In this document: positions 1-6,881 of the stretch, piece by piece
Position numbering within the stretch: the stretch's first letter is position 1
How the letters are laid out: the number at the start of each line of letters is the position of its first letter
Assembly: GCF_003336425.1 (NCBI RefSeq)
Contig: NZ_QEIO01000044.1
Location: 1 to 38,213, forward strand
Length of the DNA stretch: 38,213 nucleotides
From: Marinitenerispora sediminis
GTDB taxonomy: Bacteria > Actinomycetota > Actinomycetes > Streptosporangiales > Streptosporangiaceae
Direction: 5' to 3'
The notes under the pieces: model-generated
What the model saw: the letters and a program-made list of their open reading frames with translations, nothing else
What the model was told of the DNA's origin: nothing
Databases searched by the model: none
Position numbers and translations under genes: made by a program

Positions 1-1292
1 GCGGATGCCGTCCACCCCGGATACGGCTTCCTCGCCGAGAACGCCGACTTCGCCCAAGCCGTCATCGACGCCGGCCTCACCTGGATCGGCCCCCCACCCG
101 AAGCCATCCGCGCCCTCGGCGACAAAGTACGCGCCCGCCACATCGCCCAGAAAGTCGGCGCCCCGCTGGTGGCCGGCACCCCCGACCCCGTCTCCGGAGC
201 CGAAGAAGTCATAGCCTTCGCCCAGGAACACGGCCTCCCAATCGCGATCAAAGCCGCCTTCGGCGGCGGCGGCCGCGGCCTCAAAGTCGCCCGCACCCTC
301 GACGAGGTCGCCGACATGTACGAGTCCGCGGTGCGCGAGGCGGTCACCGCCTTCGGACGCGGCGAATGCTTCGTCGAGCGCTACCTCGACCGCCCCCGCC
401 ACGTCGAAACCCAATGCCTCGCCGACACCCACGGCAACGTCGTCGTCGTCTCCACCCGCGACTGCTCACTGCAACGCCGCCACCAGAAACTCGTCGAAGA
501 AGCCCCCGCGCCGTTCCTGACGCCCGAGCAGATGGAACTGCTCTACACCTCCTCCAAAGCGATCCTGCGCGAAGCCGGCTACGCCGGCGCCGGCACCTGC
601 GAGTTCCTCGTCGGCGCCGACGGCACCATCTCCTTCCTCGAAGTCAACACCCGCCTCCAAGTCGAACACCCCGTCACCGAAGAGGTCTCCGGAATCGACC
701 TGGTACGCGAGATGTTCCGCATCGCCGAAGGCGAACCACTCGGCTACGACGACCCGAGGTGGGCGGCATGCCGACCGTCATCCCGTTCCACCAGCGCGTG
801 GTCGCCGACCCCGCGTTCGCCCCGCCGGCCGGCGAGGAGTTCACGGTCCACACGCGGTGGATCGAGAACGAGTTCCGCAACGACATCCCGCCGTACGAGG
901 GCGGCGCCGAGCAGGCCGAGCCGGAAGCGCGCGAGCGCGTGACGGTCGAGGTGGCCGGCAAACGCATCGAGGTCGTGCTGCCGGCCGGACTCGGAGCCGC
1001 CGCCACCCCGTCCCGCTCGGCTGGCCCGAAGACCGCCCGGCGCGGCGGGGCCAAGCAGGCGGCGGCGGTGAGCGGCGACGCGCTCGTCTCCCCGATGCAG
1101 GGCACCGTGGTCAAGGTGGTGGCCGAGGACGGCGCGGAGGTATCCGAGGGCGACACGGTCGTGGTCATCGAGGCCATGAAGATGGAGCAGCCGCTGACCG
1201 CGCACAAATCGGGGACCGTGACCGGACTTTCGGTCACGGCGGGCGAGACGGTGAGTAACGGCGCGGTGGTCTGCGAGATCAAGGAGTCCTGA
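1..1292 (+). pseudogene. Acyl-CoA carboxylase alpha subunit (biotin carboxylase/BCCP), 5'-truncated by window and internally deleted
   Basis: The normal protein carboxylates its own biotin with ATP and bicarbonate and passes the carboxyl group to a beta subunit for fatty acid or odd-chain acyl-CoA metabolism. Frame 1 (1 to about 757) encodes the biotin carboxylase from the [10 protein letters not shown] motif through the ATP-grasp glycine loop ([12 protein letters not shown]) to the [15 protein letters not shown] motif. The reading then continues in frame 3 from about 756 ([12 protein letters not shown]) through the linker to the biotinyl domain. The biotinylation motif is EAMKMEQ, with the lysine codon at 1179-1181, and the TGA is at 1290-1292. 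About 85 residues expected between GYDDP and GGMPTV, including the EFRINGED region, are missing, and the frame changes at the join, so frame 1 runs into nonsense. Glu and Lys codons are mostly GAA/AAA before the join and almost all GAG/AAG after it. It is either a real deletion or fusion of two carboxylase genes, or an assembly error. Confidence 0.88.
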
Positions 1293-1307
1293 GCGGTTCG
1301 GAGAGCA

Positions 1308-1344
1308 TAACGGCGCGGTGACCAGCCCGGTCACCGCGCCGTTA
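1308..1344 (+). terminator. Perfect 16-bp hairpin after the carboxylase gene
   Basis: Arms 1308-1323 (TAACGGCGCGGTGACC) and 1329-1344 pair perfectly around a 5-base loop, 15 bases after the stop codon. There is no clear U-tract, as is common for actinobacterial terminators. It separates the carboxylase gene from the next promoter. Confidence 0.75.
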
Positions 1345-1408
1345 CGTTATGTTCGCTACTTAATCCCACAATTCGCATATCCGTAACCCCCGCCGGAATC
1401 CCGACATA

Positions 1409-1437
1409 TTGACTTCGATAGTGTCGCCCCGTATACA
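1409..1437 (+). promoter_or_regulatory. Sigma-70-type promoter for the 1476 gene group
   Basis: TTGACT (1409-1414) and TATACA (1432-1437) are separated by exactly 17 bases, in a locally AT-rich stretch. The ribosome binding site GGGGGAGG (1463-1470) and the GTG start (1476) follow at normal distances. It probably drives the four plus-strand membrane protein genes to 3951. Confidence 0.65.
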
Positions 1438-1475
1438 CTCGCGCAGCGTGTTAGGCCGATCCGGGGGAGGTCGAG

Positions 1476-2048
1476 GTGGGTGCGTTCCTCAGCGCCTTGC
1501 CACAGTGGCTGCAGCTGGGGGTCTGGGGTCTCGGCCTCATCTCCAGTGCTTCGCTCACGGCGATCTTCGGCGCGAAGTCGTACGTCAGTTTTCAGACCGA
1601 CCGGTCCAAGCGCGCGCTGCTGACCGGAGAAACGCCCAAGCGGGCCAAGTACTTTCCGGGTACGGGGAAACCTATCGCCGATGTCGACCTGGTGCCGCAG
1701 GCCGACATCAACGAGATCCAGCGGCAGATCGACAAACTCAAGACCGCCGTACGCCCCGCTGAACGCGACCTCGAACGTGTGAAGAAGCACACGGGCGAGC
1801 TGGGCACACTCGCGTCGCGGCTCGGTGAGCGTTCGACCGCCTACGACCGGATCGATACCGCCCTCGACGACATCCTGAAGGCGGCCACAGAGGGCCAGGA
1901 GGCCTCCAAGAGCTCCTCGGGCCAGGAGGCCTCCAAGAGCTCCTCGGGCCAGGAGGCCTCCAAGAGCTCCTCGCTGACCCCTGCCCAGCGTGCTGCTCGG
2001 CAGCAGCAGCGGCGGAAAGGCGGCCGCCGCCGTCAAGGGGCACCGTGA
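1476..2048 (+). CDS. Membrane-anchored coiled-coil protein with a triple nonapeptide repeat
   Basis: No family recognised (190 aa). The GTG start follows GGGGGAGG at a 5-base spacing. Residues about 8-32 form one hydrophobic segment. A short basic stretch follows, then a long charged helical region (about 75-140) rich in Lys, Arg, Asp and Glu and suited to a coiled coil. Residues 140-166 are three exact copies of GQEASKSSS, encoded by three copies of a 27-bp unit at 1893-1973. The C-terminus is very basic (QQQRRKGGRRRQG), which could bind nucleic acid or membrane phospholipid. It is first in a run of four same-strand genes that share a membrane-segment-plus-charged-helix plan, and it lies just downstream of a good promoter. 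Its function is unknown. Confidence 0.8.
   Translation: MGAFLSALPQWLQLGVWGLGLISSASLTAIFGAKSYVSFQTDRSKRALLTGETPKRAKYFPGTGKPIADVDLVPQADINEIQRQIDKLKTAVRPAERDLERVKKHTGELGTLASRLGERSTAYDRIDTALDDILKAATEGQEASKSSSGQEASKSSSGQEASKSSSLTPAQRAARQQQRRKGGRRRQGAP
1893..1973 (+). repeat. Three tandem copies of a 27-bp unit
   Basis: Three copies at 1893-1919, 1920-1946 and 1947-1973, each encoding GQEASKSSS in frame. The unit holds the palindromes GGAGGCCTCC and GAGCTC. The copies appear identical at the nucleotide level, which points to recent slippage or a copy number still open to change. Confidence 0.95.
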
Positions 2049-2088
2049 ACCGCGCGCACGGCATCGATCCGAGGGAGGGCGGGCAGCG

Positions 2089-2526
2089 ATGGACACCGTG
2101 ATCACGGCACTGGTCATCACCGCGGCGGTCGCGCTCGTGGCTCAGGTGGTCCACGAGTCGCTCATGCGCCGCTCGGGCGTCTACGGAAGAGGCGCCCCGG
2201 GACGGGATGCCGAGGCAGCGGAGGCGGAACGGCTGCGACACCGGCGCTCCGACGTCGCCGAACTGGAGGGACTCACCGTCGAGAAGTCCCTGGTGCTGAA
2301 GGACCTCGCGGCGGTGGGCGAAGAAACGCCGCCGGGGACGGCCGCGCGCACCGCGGATGACCTCCGAGCCGAGTTGGCCCGGCTCGACGGCCGGCTGTCC
2401 GACGGACTGGCCCGGGACGGGCGGTCCTCCGGCGCCACGTGGTTCACCCCGGCCGCGGTCGCGGTCGCGGGCGGTCAGGCGGTCCTCGTCGCCGTTCTTA
2501 TCGCGCTCCTCGCCACAGGGCTGTAG
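2089..2526 (+). CDS. Small protein with membrane segments at both ends
   Basis: 145 aa, family not recognised. The ATG at 2089 follows GAGGGAGGGCGGG (2071-2083); in-frame codons further upstream lack such a site. An N-terminal membrane helix (about 2-21, VITALVITAAVALVAQVV) is followed by a charged Arg/Glu-rich helical middle (about 25-110). A second membrane helix lies at the very C-terminus (about 117-145, ending LIALLATGL). If both helices cross the membrane, the charged middle forms a loop on one side, most likely cytoplasmic. The gene follows the 1476 gene by 40 bases and precedes the 2562 gene by 35, so the group is probably one transcript. The two-helix plan recurs in the products at 3490 and 4559. 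Confidence 0.75.
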   Translation: MDTVITALVITAAVALVAQVVHESLMRRSGVYGRGAPGRDAEAAEAERLRHRRSDVAELEGLTVEKSLVLKDLAAVGEETPPGTAARTADDLRAELARLDGRLSDGLARDGRSSGATWFTPAAVAVAGGQAVLVAVLIALLATGL

Positions 2527-2561
2527 CGCCGAATCGCGTCATACATGGGGGTGATGGACCA

Positions 2562-3419
2562 GTGGTGACCATCGTCGTCGGCGCTGTCGCCGTCGTGCTG
2601 ACCACACTGGCGGTCAGCCTGGGCGTTCAGCTCAGACAGGCGCTCGTGTCAGCGGGCAACACGCGCGAGGAGAACCTGCAGAAGGCGCTGGGGAGCCGGG
2701 GCGAATACGAGGCGGCGCTGCAGGACCTCGAGGAGGCGCGGGAGCGGCGGGACGACATCCGCCGGGACAAGACGGCGGAACTCCACAAGCAGGGCGAGAC
2801 GAGCGACAAGATCACGCGCATCCTGCTCGACATCAACCTCAAGAAGCCGCTCATCACCGAGAAGCTTGCGAAGCTCGTCGAACTGGGCATCCTCAAGGAG
2901 GTCTACGCCATGGGCGACACCGCCGGTGTCGCGGCCGAGCTCAAGGTCAAGCTCCCGGAGGAGCTGGCCGAGTGGCACGCCATGGCGCCGCAGGACCGGC
3001 CGAAGGAGATGACCCCTAGGTTCGAGGCCCACGTGGAGTCGGGCGTCCTCACCAAGTCCTACGAGGCGGGCGACACGTCGCAGCTCTCCCCCCAGCAGAG
3101 AGACAAGCTCCTGAAGAACCTGGAAATGTTGCAGAGCCTGGCGAAGAACGCGCGCCTGGAGGAGATCCCCGGTCGGCGGATCGAGGAGGTCAGGAAGGCA
3201 CGTGAGGAGCACCGCGCCGCGGTCGCCGGGCCGGAGTCCACCTCGGCGCCGCAGCTCGGCGAAGGCGCCACCAACACGGCCAGCACCGCAAGTTCGGCGC
3301 GCGGGATCGGTGCCGTGATGGGGCGGATCCGCAACGGAGCGGGCCGGCAGGCGAACGGGAGCGGCGAGCGCCGGCGTGGAGCCGATACGCGGCAGCGCGG
3401 GACCGGCCGGACCCGATGA
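2562..3419 (+). CDS. Single-pass membrane protein with coiled coil and an internal VExGxL...YxxGDT repeat
   Basis: 285 aa, family not recognised. Two adjacent GTG codons (2562 and 2565) can start translation behind GGGGGTG. Residues 2-24 are a membrane helix. Residues about 32-95 are a highly charged coiled-coil-type helix. Two related segments follow: residues 106-120 (VELGILKEVYAMGDT) and 158-172 (VESGVLTKSYEAGDT). Both match VE-x-G-[IV]-L-x3-Y-x2-GDT, so the region looks duplicated. The tail from about 220 is low in complexity, ending in an Arg/Gly-rich stretch. The gene lies in the four-gene plus-strand set. No catalytic motif is seen; the repeat suggests a protein-interaction module. Confidence 0.78.
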   Translation: MVTIVVGAVAVVLTTLAVSLGVQLRQALVSAGNTREENLQKALGSRGEYEAALQDLEEARERRDDIRRDKTAELHKQGETSDKITRILLDINLKKPLITEKLAKLVELGILKEVYAMGDTAGVAAELKVKLPEELAEWHAMAPQDRPKEMTPRFEAHVESGVLTKSYEAGDTSQLSPQQRDKLLKNLEMLQSLAKNARLEEIPGRRIEEVRKAREEHRAAVAGPESTSAPQLGEGATNTASTASSARGIGAVMGRIRNGAGRQANGSGERRRGADTRQRGTGRTR

Positions 3420-3489
3420 CGGATGTGACGGTGGAGCCGCCCGAGCCGCGACTCCGGCACCGTCCGAGGACGCAGTGGATGGTGAGGAT

Positions 3490-3951
3490 ATGCCCGTGCC
3501 CGAACTAGCGCTGGCCGCCGTCCTGGTGGCGGGAACGGTCCTGGCCGCGAGGTCCGTCCGGCGGATCTTCGAGTTCATGCTCGACGCCCCGGCCCTCTTC
3601 GTGCGCAACGCCGTGGAGTCCGCCCAGTTGGACGTCCGCGTCTCCGCGGTGCGCCATGGCAACGAGCTGCTGGACGCGCACGCGCGCCGACTCACCGCCC
3701 CCGGAGGTCCGCCGCCCGACGTCGCCGGTATCCGTGCGGAGGCGGAGCGGGTACAGAACCGGATCCTCCTGCTCGACGCCGACTCCCGCGCCGAGCAGGA
3801 GCGGATCGAACGCGAGGGCGAGCAGGCGCTCGCCGCGAAGCAGCGGAGCCGCCGCATCGCGCTCGGCGTGGAGATCGTGCTGCTGGTGGTCGGCGTCGTG
3901 CTCGTCGCCGGTGCCGGTGTCCAGGGCATCTCGCTGATCCTGGCCGGCTGA
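3490..3951 (+). CDS. Small protein with two terminal membrane helices and a charged middle
   Basis: 153 aa, family not recognised. The frame is open further upstream, overlapping the 2562 gene, but ATG 3490 is preferred because it directly precedes a good membrane helix (about 4-20, ELALAAVLVAGTVLAA). The purine-rich GGTGAGG sits unusually close to it. A long charged helix follows (about 35-120, with AEQERIEREGEQALAAKQRSRR), then a C-terminal membrane helix (about 124-150, LLVVGVVLVAGAGV). The plan matches the 2089 product and the convergent 4056-4559 product. It is the last plus-strand gene before the convergence point. Its function is unknown. Confidence 0.72.
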   Translation: MPVPELALAAVLVAGTVLAARSVRRIFEFMLDAPALFVRNAVESAQLDVRVSAVRHGNELLDAHARRLTAPGGPPPDVAGIRAEAERVQNRILLLDADSRAEQERIEREGEQALAAKQRSRRIALGVEIVLLVVGVVLVAGAGVQGISLILAG

Positions 3952-4009
3952 CTCTCTCCGCCCGGGGCCTCCTCGGACCGGCTCCGTGACCGGGGAGGCA
4001 AGGCCGGGA

Positions 4010-4037
4010 CACGTGGCGGCCGAGGGGGTGCCACGTG
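4010..4037. terminator. Hairpin between convergent gene groups
   Basis: Arms CACGTGGC (4010-4017) and GCCACGTG (4030-4037) flank a 12-base loop in the 104-base gap between the plus gene ending at 3951 and the minus gene ending at 4056. The position suggests a bidirectional terminator. There is no T-tract. Confidence 0.5.
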
Positions 4038-4055
4038 AATCCGGGGCAGGGTCGC

Positions 4056-4559
4056 TCAGGACACCGTCCAGCCCACCAGGGCGGCGAGCAGCCAGAGCAG
4101 CAGGCCGCCGGCGAGGCCGCAGGTGACGAGCTCCGCCCTGCCGAGGACGTCCAGCGTGCGGCGCCGGGCCGCGAGCGCGGCATCCGTCCGCTCGCGGAGT
4201 TCGCCCCGCCGCGCCTCCTCCCGCCGTGCGATGCGCTCGAACTCGGCGCGCAGCCGGTCCGCCTCCGCCCGCGTCTCCTCGACCGGCGGGGCCGCGGCGC
4301 CCCGGGAGTCGGCCTCCGCGCCGGACCGGCGGGCCCGCGCCCGGGAGACCCGCCGCTCGGCCGCCCGCACCGCGGCCAGCCGTTCGCGGAGACCGGCCTC
4401 GGCGGCGTCGAGCTCCTCGGTCAGAGCCCGGTTCTCCAGATCGAGGCCGAGCAGCGCGTCCGAGGGCTGCCTCCGGTGCTCCACGGTCGTCCGGACGATC
4501 CAGGCGGCGACCGTGATGCCGTACACACCCAGCACGGTGAGCAGCAGCGATTCGATCAC
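4056..4559 (-). CDS. Two-helix membrane protein with a long coiled coil
   Basis: 167 aa from a GTG start at 4559. The N-terminal membrane helix is about 3-22 (ESLLLTVLGVYGITVAAWIV) and the C-terminal one about 143-165 (LVTCGLAGGLLLWLLAALVGW). Between them lies a region of almost continuous Arg, Glu and Ala (about 40-140) with strong coiled-coil character. No enzyme motif is visible. It is the last of four consecutive minus-strand genes (6268 to 4056). The architecture matches the plus-strand products at 2089 and 3490, so the two convergent groups probably belong to one functional set. The family is unknown. Confidence 0.75.
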   Translation of the reverse strand: MIESLLLTVLGVYGITVAAWIVRTTVEHRRQPSDALLGLDLENRALTEELDAAEAGLRERLAAVRAAERRVSRARARRSGAEADSRGAAAPPVEETRAEADRLRAEFERIARREEARRGELRERTDAALAARRRTLDVLGRAELVTCGLAGGLLLWLLAALVGWTVS

Positions 4560-4605
4560 GGTCGCCGACCGTCAGCTCGGAGCAGCGCCACGGTTCCCAT
4601 CCGCC

Positions 4606-5340
4606 TCAGAGCCGTCCTCTCGTGAGGTGGTCCCGCACGTCCCGTTCGACGCCCCTGCGCACGGTCTCGGCCCTCGGATAGGGCGGTCGTGCCGCCCGTC
4701 TCCGGGTCAGGGCCTGCGGAAGCCAGGCGGCACCCCGCCTGGACCGCGCGTAGCCGCGGTCGTAGCGAGCGGGGTCCGGCGTCGGCCGCAGGGGCACCGC
4801 CCCCTCGAACTCCCGGTCCCGGTTCGCCGCGGTGACCGGCTCGATCCCGGCGAGTTCCGCCGCGAACTCCTCCAAGGCGCCGACCGAGCCGTTGTACTTG
4901 TCCAGGTACGCCGTGACCAGGGCCCGGTCCGGCCCGGCCAGTTCGATCCCCGGTGCGAGGCGGAGCCGCCCGCCCGGGTCGCGTAGCAGAAGCGGCTTCG
5001 CACCATGGGTGCCGCCCATCACACGGGCCAGCTTCGCGTCCGCCGCGGCCCGGTCGCCCCTCGCGGCGCTCACCTGCAGGGCGACCGTACGCGCCGCCAC
5101 CGCGAACTTCGTGACGCTCCTGTCGTCCTGCACCCGGGCCTCCTCGCCGATGTACAGCTCCGCCGCCCTCTGCGCCGCGAGCAGGCTCTGGATCTGGGCG
5201 CGGTACCGCTTCTCCGTCTGCTCCGCCTGGAGGAGTGCGAGGTCGCGCATCCTGGCTTCCGCCCTCCACTCGCCCCGCAGGGCGCTGCGCAGCGCCAGGT
5301 ACAGCAGCACACCGGCGGTGGCGACGAGGATTCCGGTCAC
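4606..5340 (-). CDS. Membrane-anchored protein with a charged helical domain
   Basis: 244 aa, not recognised. The frame is open for about 700 bases upstream, but the GTG at 5340 is preferred: GGAGG lies just upstream on the minus strand and the first residues form a membrane helix (about 3-20, GILVATAGVLLYLALRSAL). Residues about 22-110 are charged helix (RMRDLALLQAEQTEKRYRAQ). A more ordinary globular-looking part follows (about 110-190, including LVTAYLDKYNGSVGALEEFAAEL). The C-terminal 50 residues are Arg-rich. It is separated from its minus-strand neighbours by gaps of about 46 bases on each side, which suits one operon. Function unknown. Confidence 0.72.
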   Translation of the reverse strand: MTGILVATAGVLLYLALRSALRGEWRAEARMRDLALLQAEQTEKRYRAQIQSLLAAQRAAELYIGEEARVQDDRSVTKFAVAARTVALQVSAARGDRAAADAKLARVMGGTHGAKPLLLRDPGGRLRLAPGIELAGPDRALVTAYLDKYNGSVGALEEFAAELAGIEPVTAANRDREFEGAVPLRPTPDPARYDRGYARSRRGAAWLPQALTRRRAARPPYPRAETVRRGVERDVRDHLTRGRL

Positions 5341-5387
5341 AGGGGGCTCCTCCGAGCATGGACACGTGGGACCTTGCGGCGTGCTGT

Positions 5388-5744
5388 CTAGGATTCGGCG
5401 ACGTGCCCGTCGCCCGTTCCGTCCCCCGTGCGGGCCGCGTCGGACCGGGCGGTCCAACGGGCCGCGTCGCGCACCTGGACCAGCGCGGGGTCGCCCCTCC
5501 CCGAGCCGTGCGCCGCGACGGCTTCCCCGACCGCCGCCGCCCTGGCCAGGACGCGCCCCAGGTCTCCGGCCAGGAGTACGGCGCGCTGGTCCAGCCGTTC
5601 GCGCTGCTCGACCAGGGCCGCCGCCCGCGGCAGGCTCGGCCCGCCCGCGCCGCCGCGCCTGCGCGCGCGGGCGAGGATCCAGTGTGCGACCAGCACCAGG
5701 GTCAGCCCGCCCGAGGCGACGGCCGCCTGAGCGACGTGGCTCAT
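5388..5744 (-). CDS. Small membrane-anchored charged protein
   Basis: 118 aa from ATG 5744, preceded by GAGGGGCGGGGC. The start overlaps the stop of the upstream 6268 gene (ATGA), so the two are translationally coupled. One membrane helix (about 4-25, VASGGLTLVLVAHWILA) is followed by an Arg-rich stop-transfer stretch, then a charged Ala-rich helical region and a Gly/Asp-rich tail. No family is recognised. It is part of the minus-strand half of the membrane/coiled-coil gene set. Confidence 0.72.
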   Translation of the reverse strand: MSHVAQAAVASGGLTLVLVAHWILARARRRGGAGGPSLPRAAALVEQRERLDQRAVLLAGDLGRVLARAAAVGEAVAAHGSGRGDPALVQVRDAARWTARSDAARTGDGTGDGHVAES

Positions 5745-6268
5745 GCCCCGCCCCTCGGTCCACGCGCCGACCGCGGCGGCGCCTGCCCCGTGGCGGTCGC
5801 GGCGGAACCGGCCCGGGGCGGGCTCCCCCGGAAGAACCCGGGGTCCCGCGGCAGGACGACGTGCCGCGTCCTGGCCCTCTCCAGCGCCTCGACGACGCCC
5901 TCGGCCCCCGTCGCGAGTTCGGCCATCGCCATGCGGGCGTTGATCGCTCCCCCCGCGAGCGCCTCGGCCCTGTCGGCCCGGGCGGCGCGCGTGGCGACCC
6001 TGCTCCGCGTCTCCGCGACCCGGACGTCGTTGACGGCACGCGCGCGTTCGAGATCGACGAGCAGCCGGCTCGGCGTGCCTCCGGCCACCCCCGCCAGGCT
6101 CTCGGCGGCCCCGGCCTTGGCGGCGTTGATCCGCGTCTTGAAGCGGTGGACGACGTAGTTGACGCCGGCGGCCATGCCGAGGCCGAGCCAGAGCCGCGCC
6201 CCCTCCGAGCCGAGGATGCTCATGAGGGCGCCCAGAGTCTCGATCAGGCCGCCCACACAGCACCCCAC
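5741..6268 (-). CDS. Membrane-anchored protein, first gene of the minus group
   Basis: 175 aa from GTG 6268; a second in-frame GTG at 6256 is also possible. A hydrophobic stretch (about 24-43, ARLWLGLGMAAGVNYVVHRF) could span or dip into the membrane. Charged Ala/Arg/Glu helix follows (about 45-135). The C-terminal 40 residues are rich in Pro, Gly and Arg (DPGFFRGSPPRAGS). It overlaps the next gene by 4 bases. Upstream is an AT-rich 101-base gap that probably holds its promoter. The family is not recognised. Confidence 0.7.
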   Translation of the reverse strand: MGCCVGGLIETLGALMSILGSEGARLWLGLGMAAGVNYVVHRFKTRINAAKAGAAESLAGVAGGTPSRLLVDLERARAVNDVRVAETRSRVATRAARADRAEALAGGAINARMAMAELATGAEGVVEALERARTRHVVLPRDPGFFRGSPPRAGSAATATGQAPPRSARGPRGGA

Positions 6269-6369
6269 CGGTCCTAGGCACGACTACCTTGTCGCAATAT
6301 GCACTTTTATTGCCAATTTTCCAGAAATCTAACCTCTGCTTTACCCGCAGGTGACGGACGGCCGCCGGT
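6269..6369. promoter_or_regulatory. AT-rich gap between the DUF4913 gene and the minus-strand membrane group
   Basis: About 100 bases, clearly richer in A and T than the surroundings (6290-6345). On the minus strand TTGGCA is followed by AT-rich sequence, which suggests a promoter for the 6268 gene, but no good -10 lies at the expected spacing. No gene is seen here. Confidence 0.35.
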
Positions 6370-6819
6370 CTACCACTCGTCCTCGAACCAGCCCTCCGGC
6401 GCCGGGTCAGCGGGCAGCGGCTTGGGGTCCTGGTGGCGGCGCGAGGTGCACTCGCGGAACGGCCCGGTGTCACCGAGCAGGATGGTCATCTGGTAGTCGA
6501 GGTGGTCCCGGTACCACACGGCCATGCCCGTGCCCGGCTCCCAGCGCAGCACCTCCCAGGCGTGCCAGAGAGCGTGGAACCGGGACACCGCCTCCGGGTG
6601 CTTCCACCACTGCCGGCACCAGCGGAACTGGCCGCCCTCCGGGCGGCAGTACATCGGCAGGAAGCGGTAGGTGACGAACTCCTCGACGTTCTTGAAGACC
6701 GGCTGGGGGGAGTCGTCGCCGTCGGTCTGCTGGTTCATCGCCTCGGTCACGGTGGAGGTGGACCGGTCAGCGTTCGGCGCCGGAGCCTGATCGATCTGCT
6801 CCTCGGGTGTGGTGGTCAT
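6370..6819 (-). CDS. DUF4913 family protein
   Basis: 149 aa from ATG 6819, with AGGAAGAG upstream. The first 40 residues are polar and disordered. The rest has the aromatic, His/Trp-rich pattern of DUF4913: FVTYRFLPMY, WCRQWWKHPEAVSRFHALWHAWEVLR, MAVWYRDHLDYQM, and the C-terminal GPFRECTS. To my knowledge this family is largely actinobacterial and often lies beside conjugation-like genes. Its biochemical role is unknown. Here it is the last gene of the minus-strand secretion operon, 62 bases after the 654-aa protein gene. The conserved Trp, His and Cys residues could form a metal or ligand site, but this is inference. Confidence 0.85.
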   Translation of the reverse strand: MTTTPEEQIDQAPAPNADRSTSTVTEAMNQQTDGDDSPQPVFKNVEEFVTYRFLPMYCRPEGGQFRWCRQWWKHPEAVSRFHALWHAWEVLRWEPGTGMAVWYRDHLDYQMTILLGDTGPFRECTSRRHQDPKPLPADPAPEGWFEDEW

Positions 6820-6881
6820 GCCGCTCTTCCTAGGGTCGGATTCGTCAGGGTCACGTCAGGGGGAGAAACGTCGGTGCCGGG

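Noticed and set aside
4832-6277. Plus-strand 481-aa frame over the minus membrane genes
   Set aside because: The Arg/Pro-rich protein has no hydrophobic pattern, while minus-strand frames show ribosome sites, membrane helices and an ATGA overlap.
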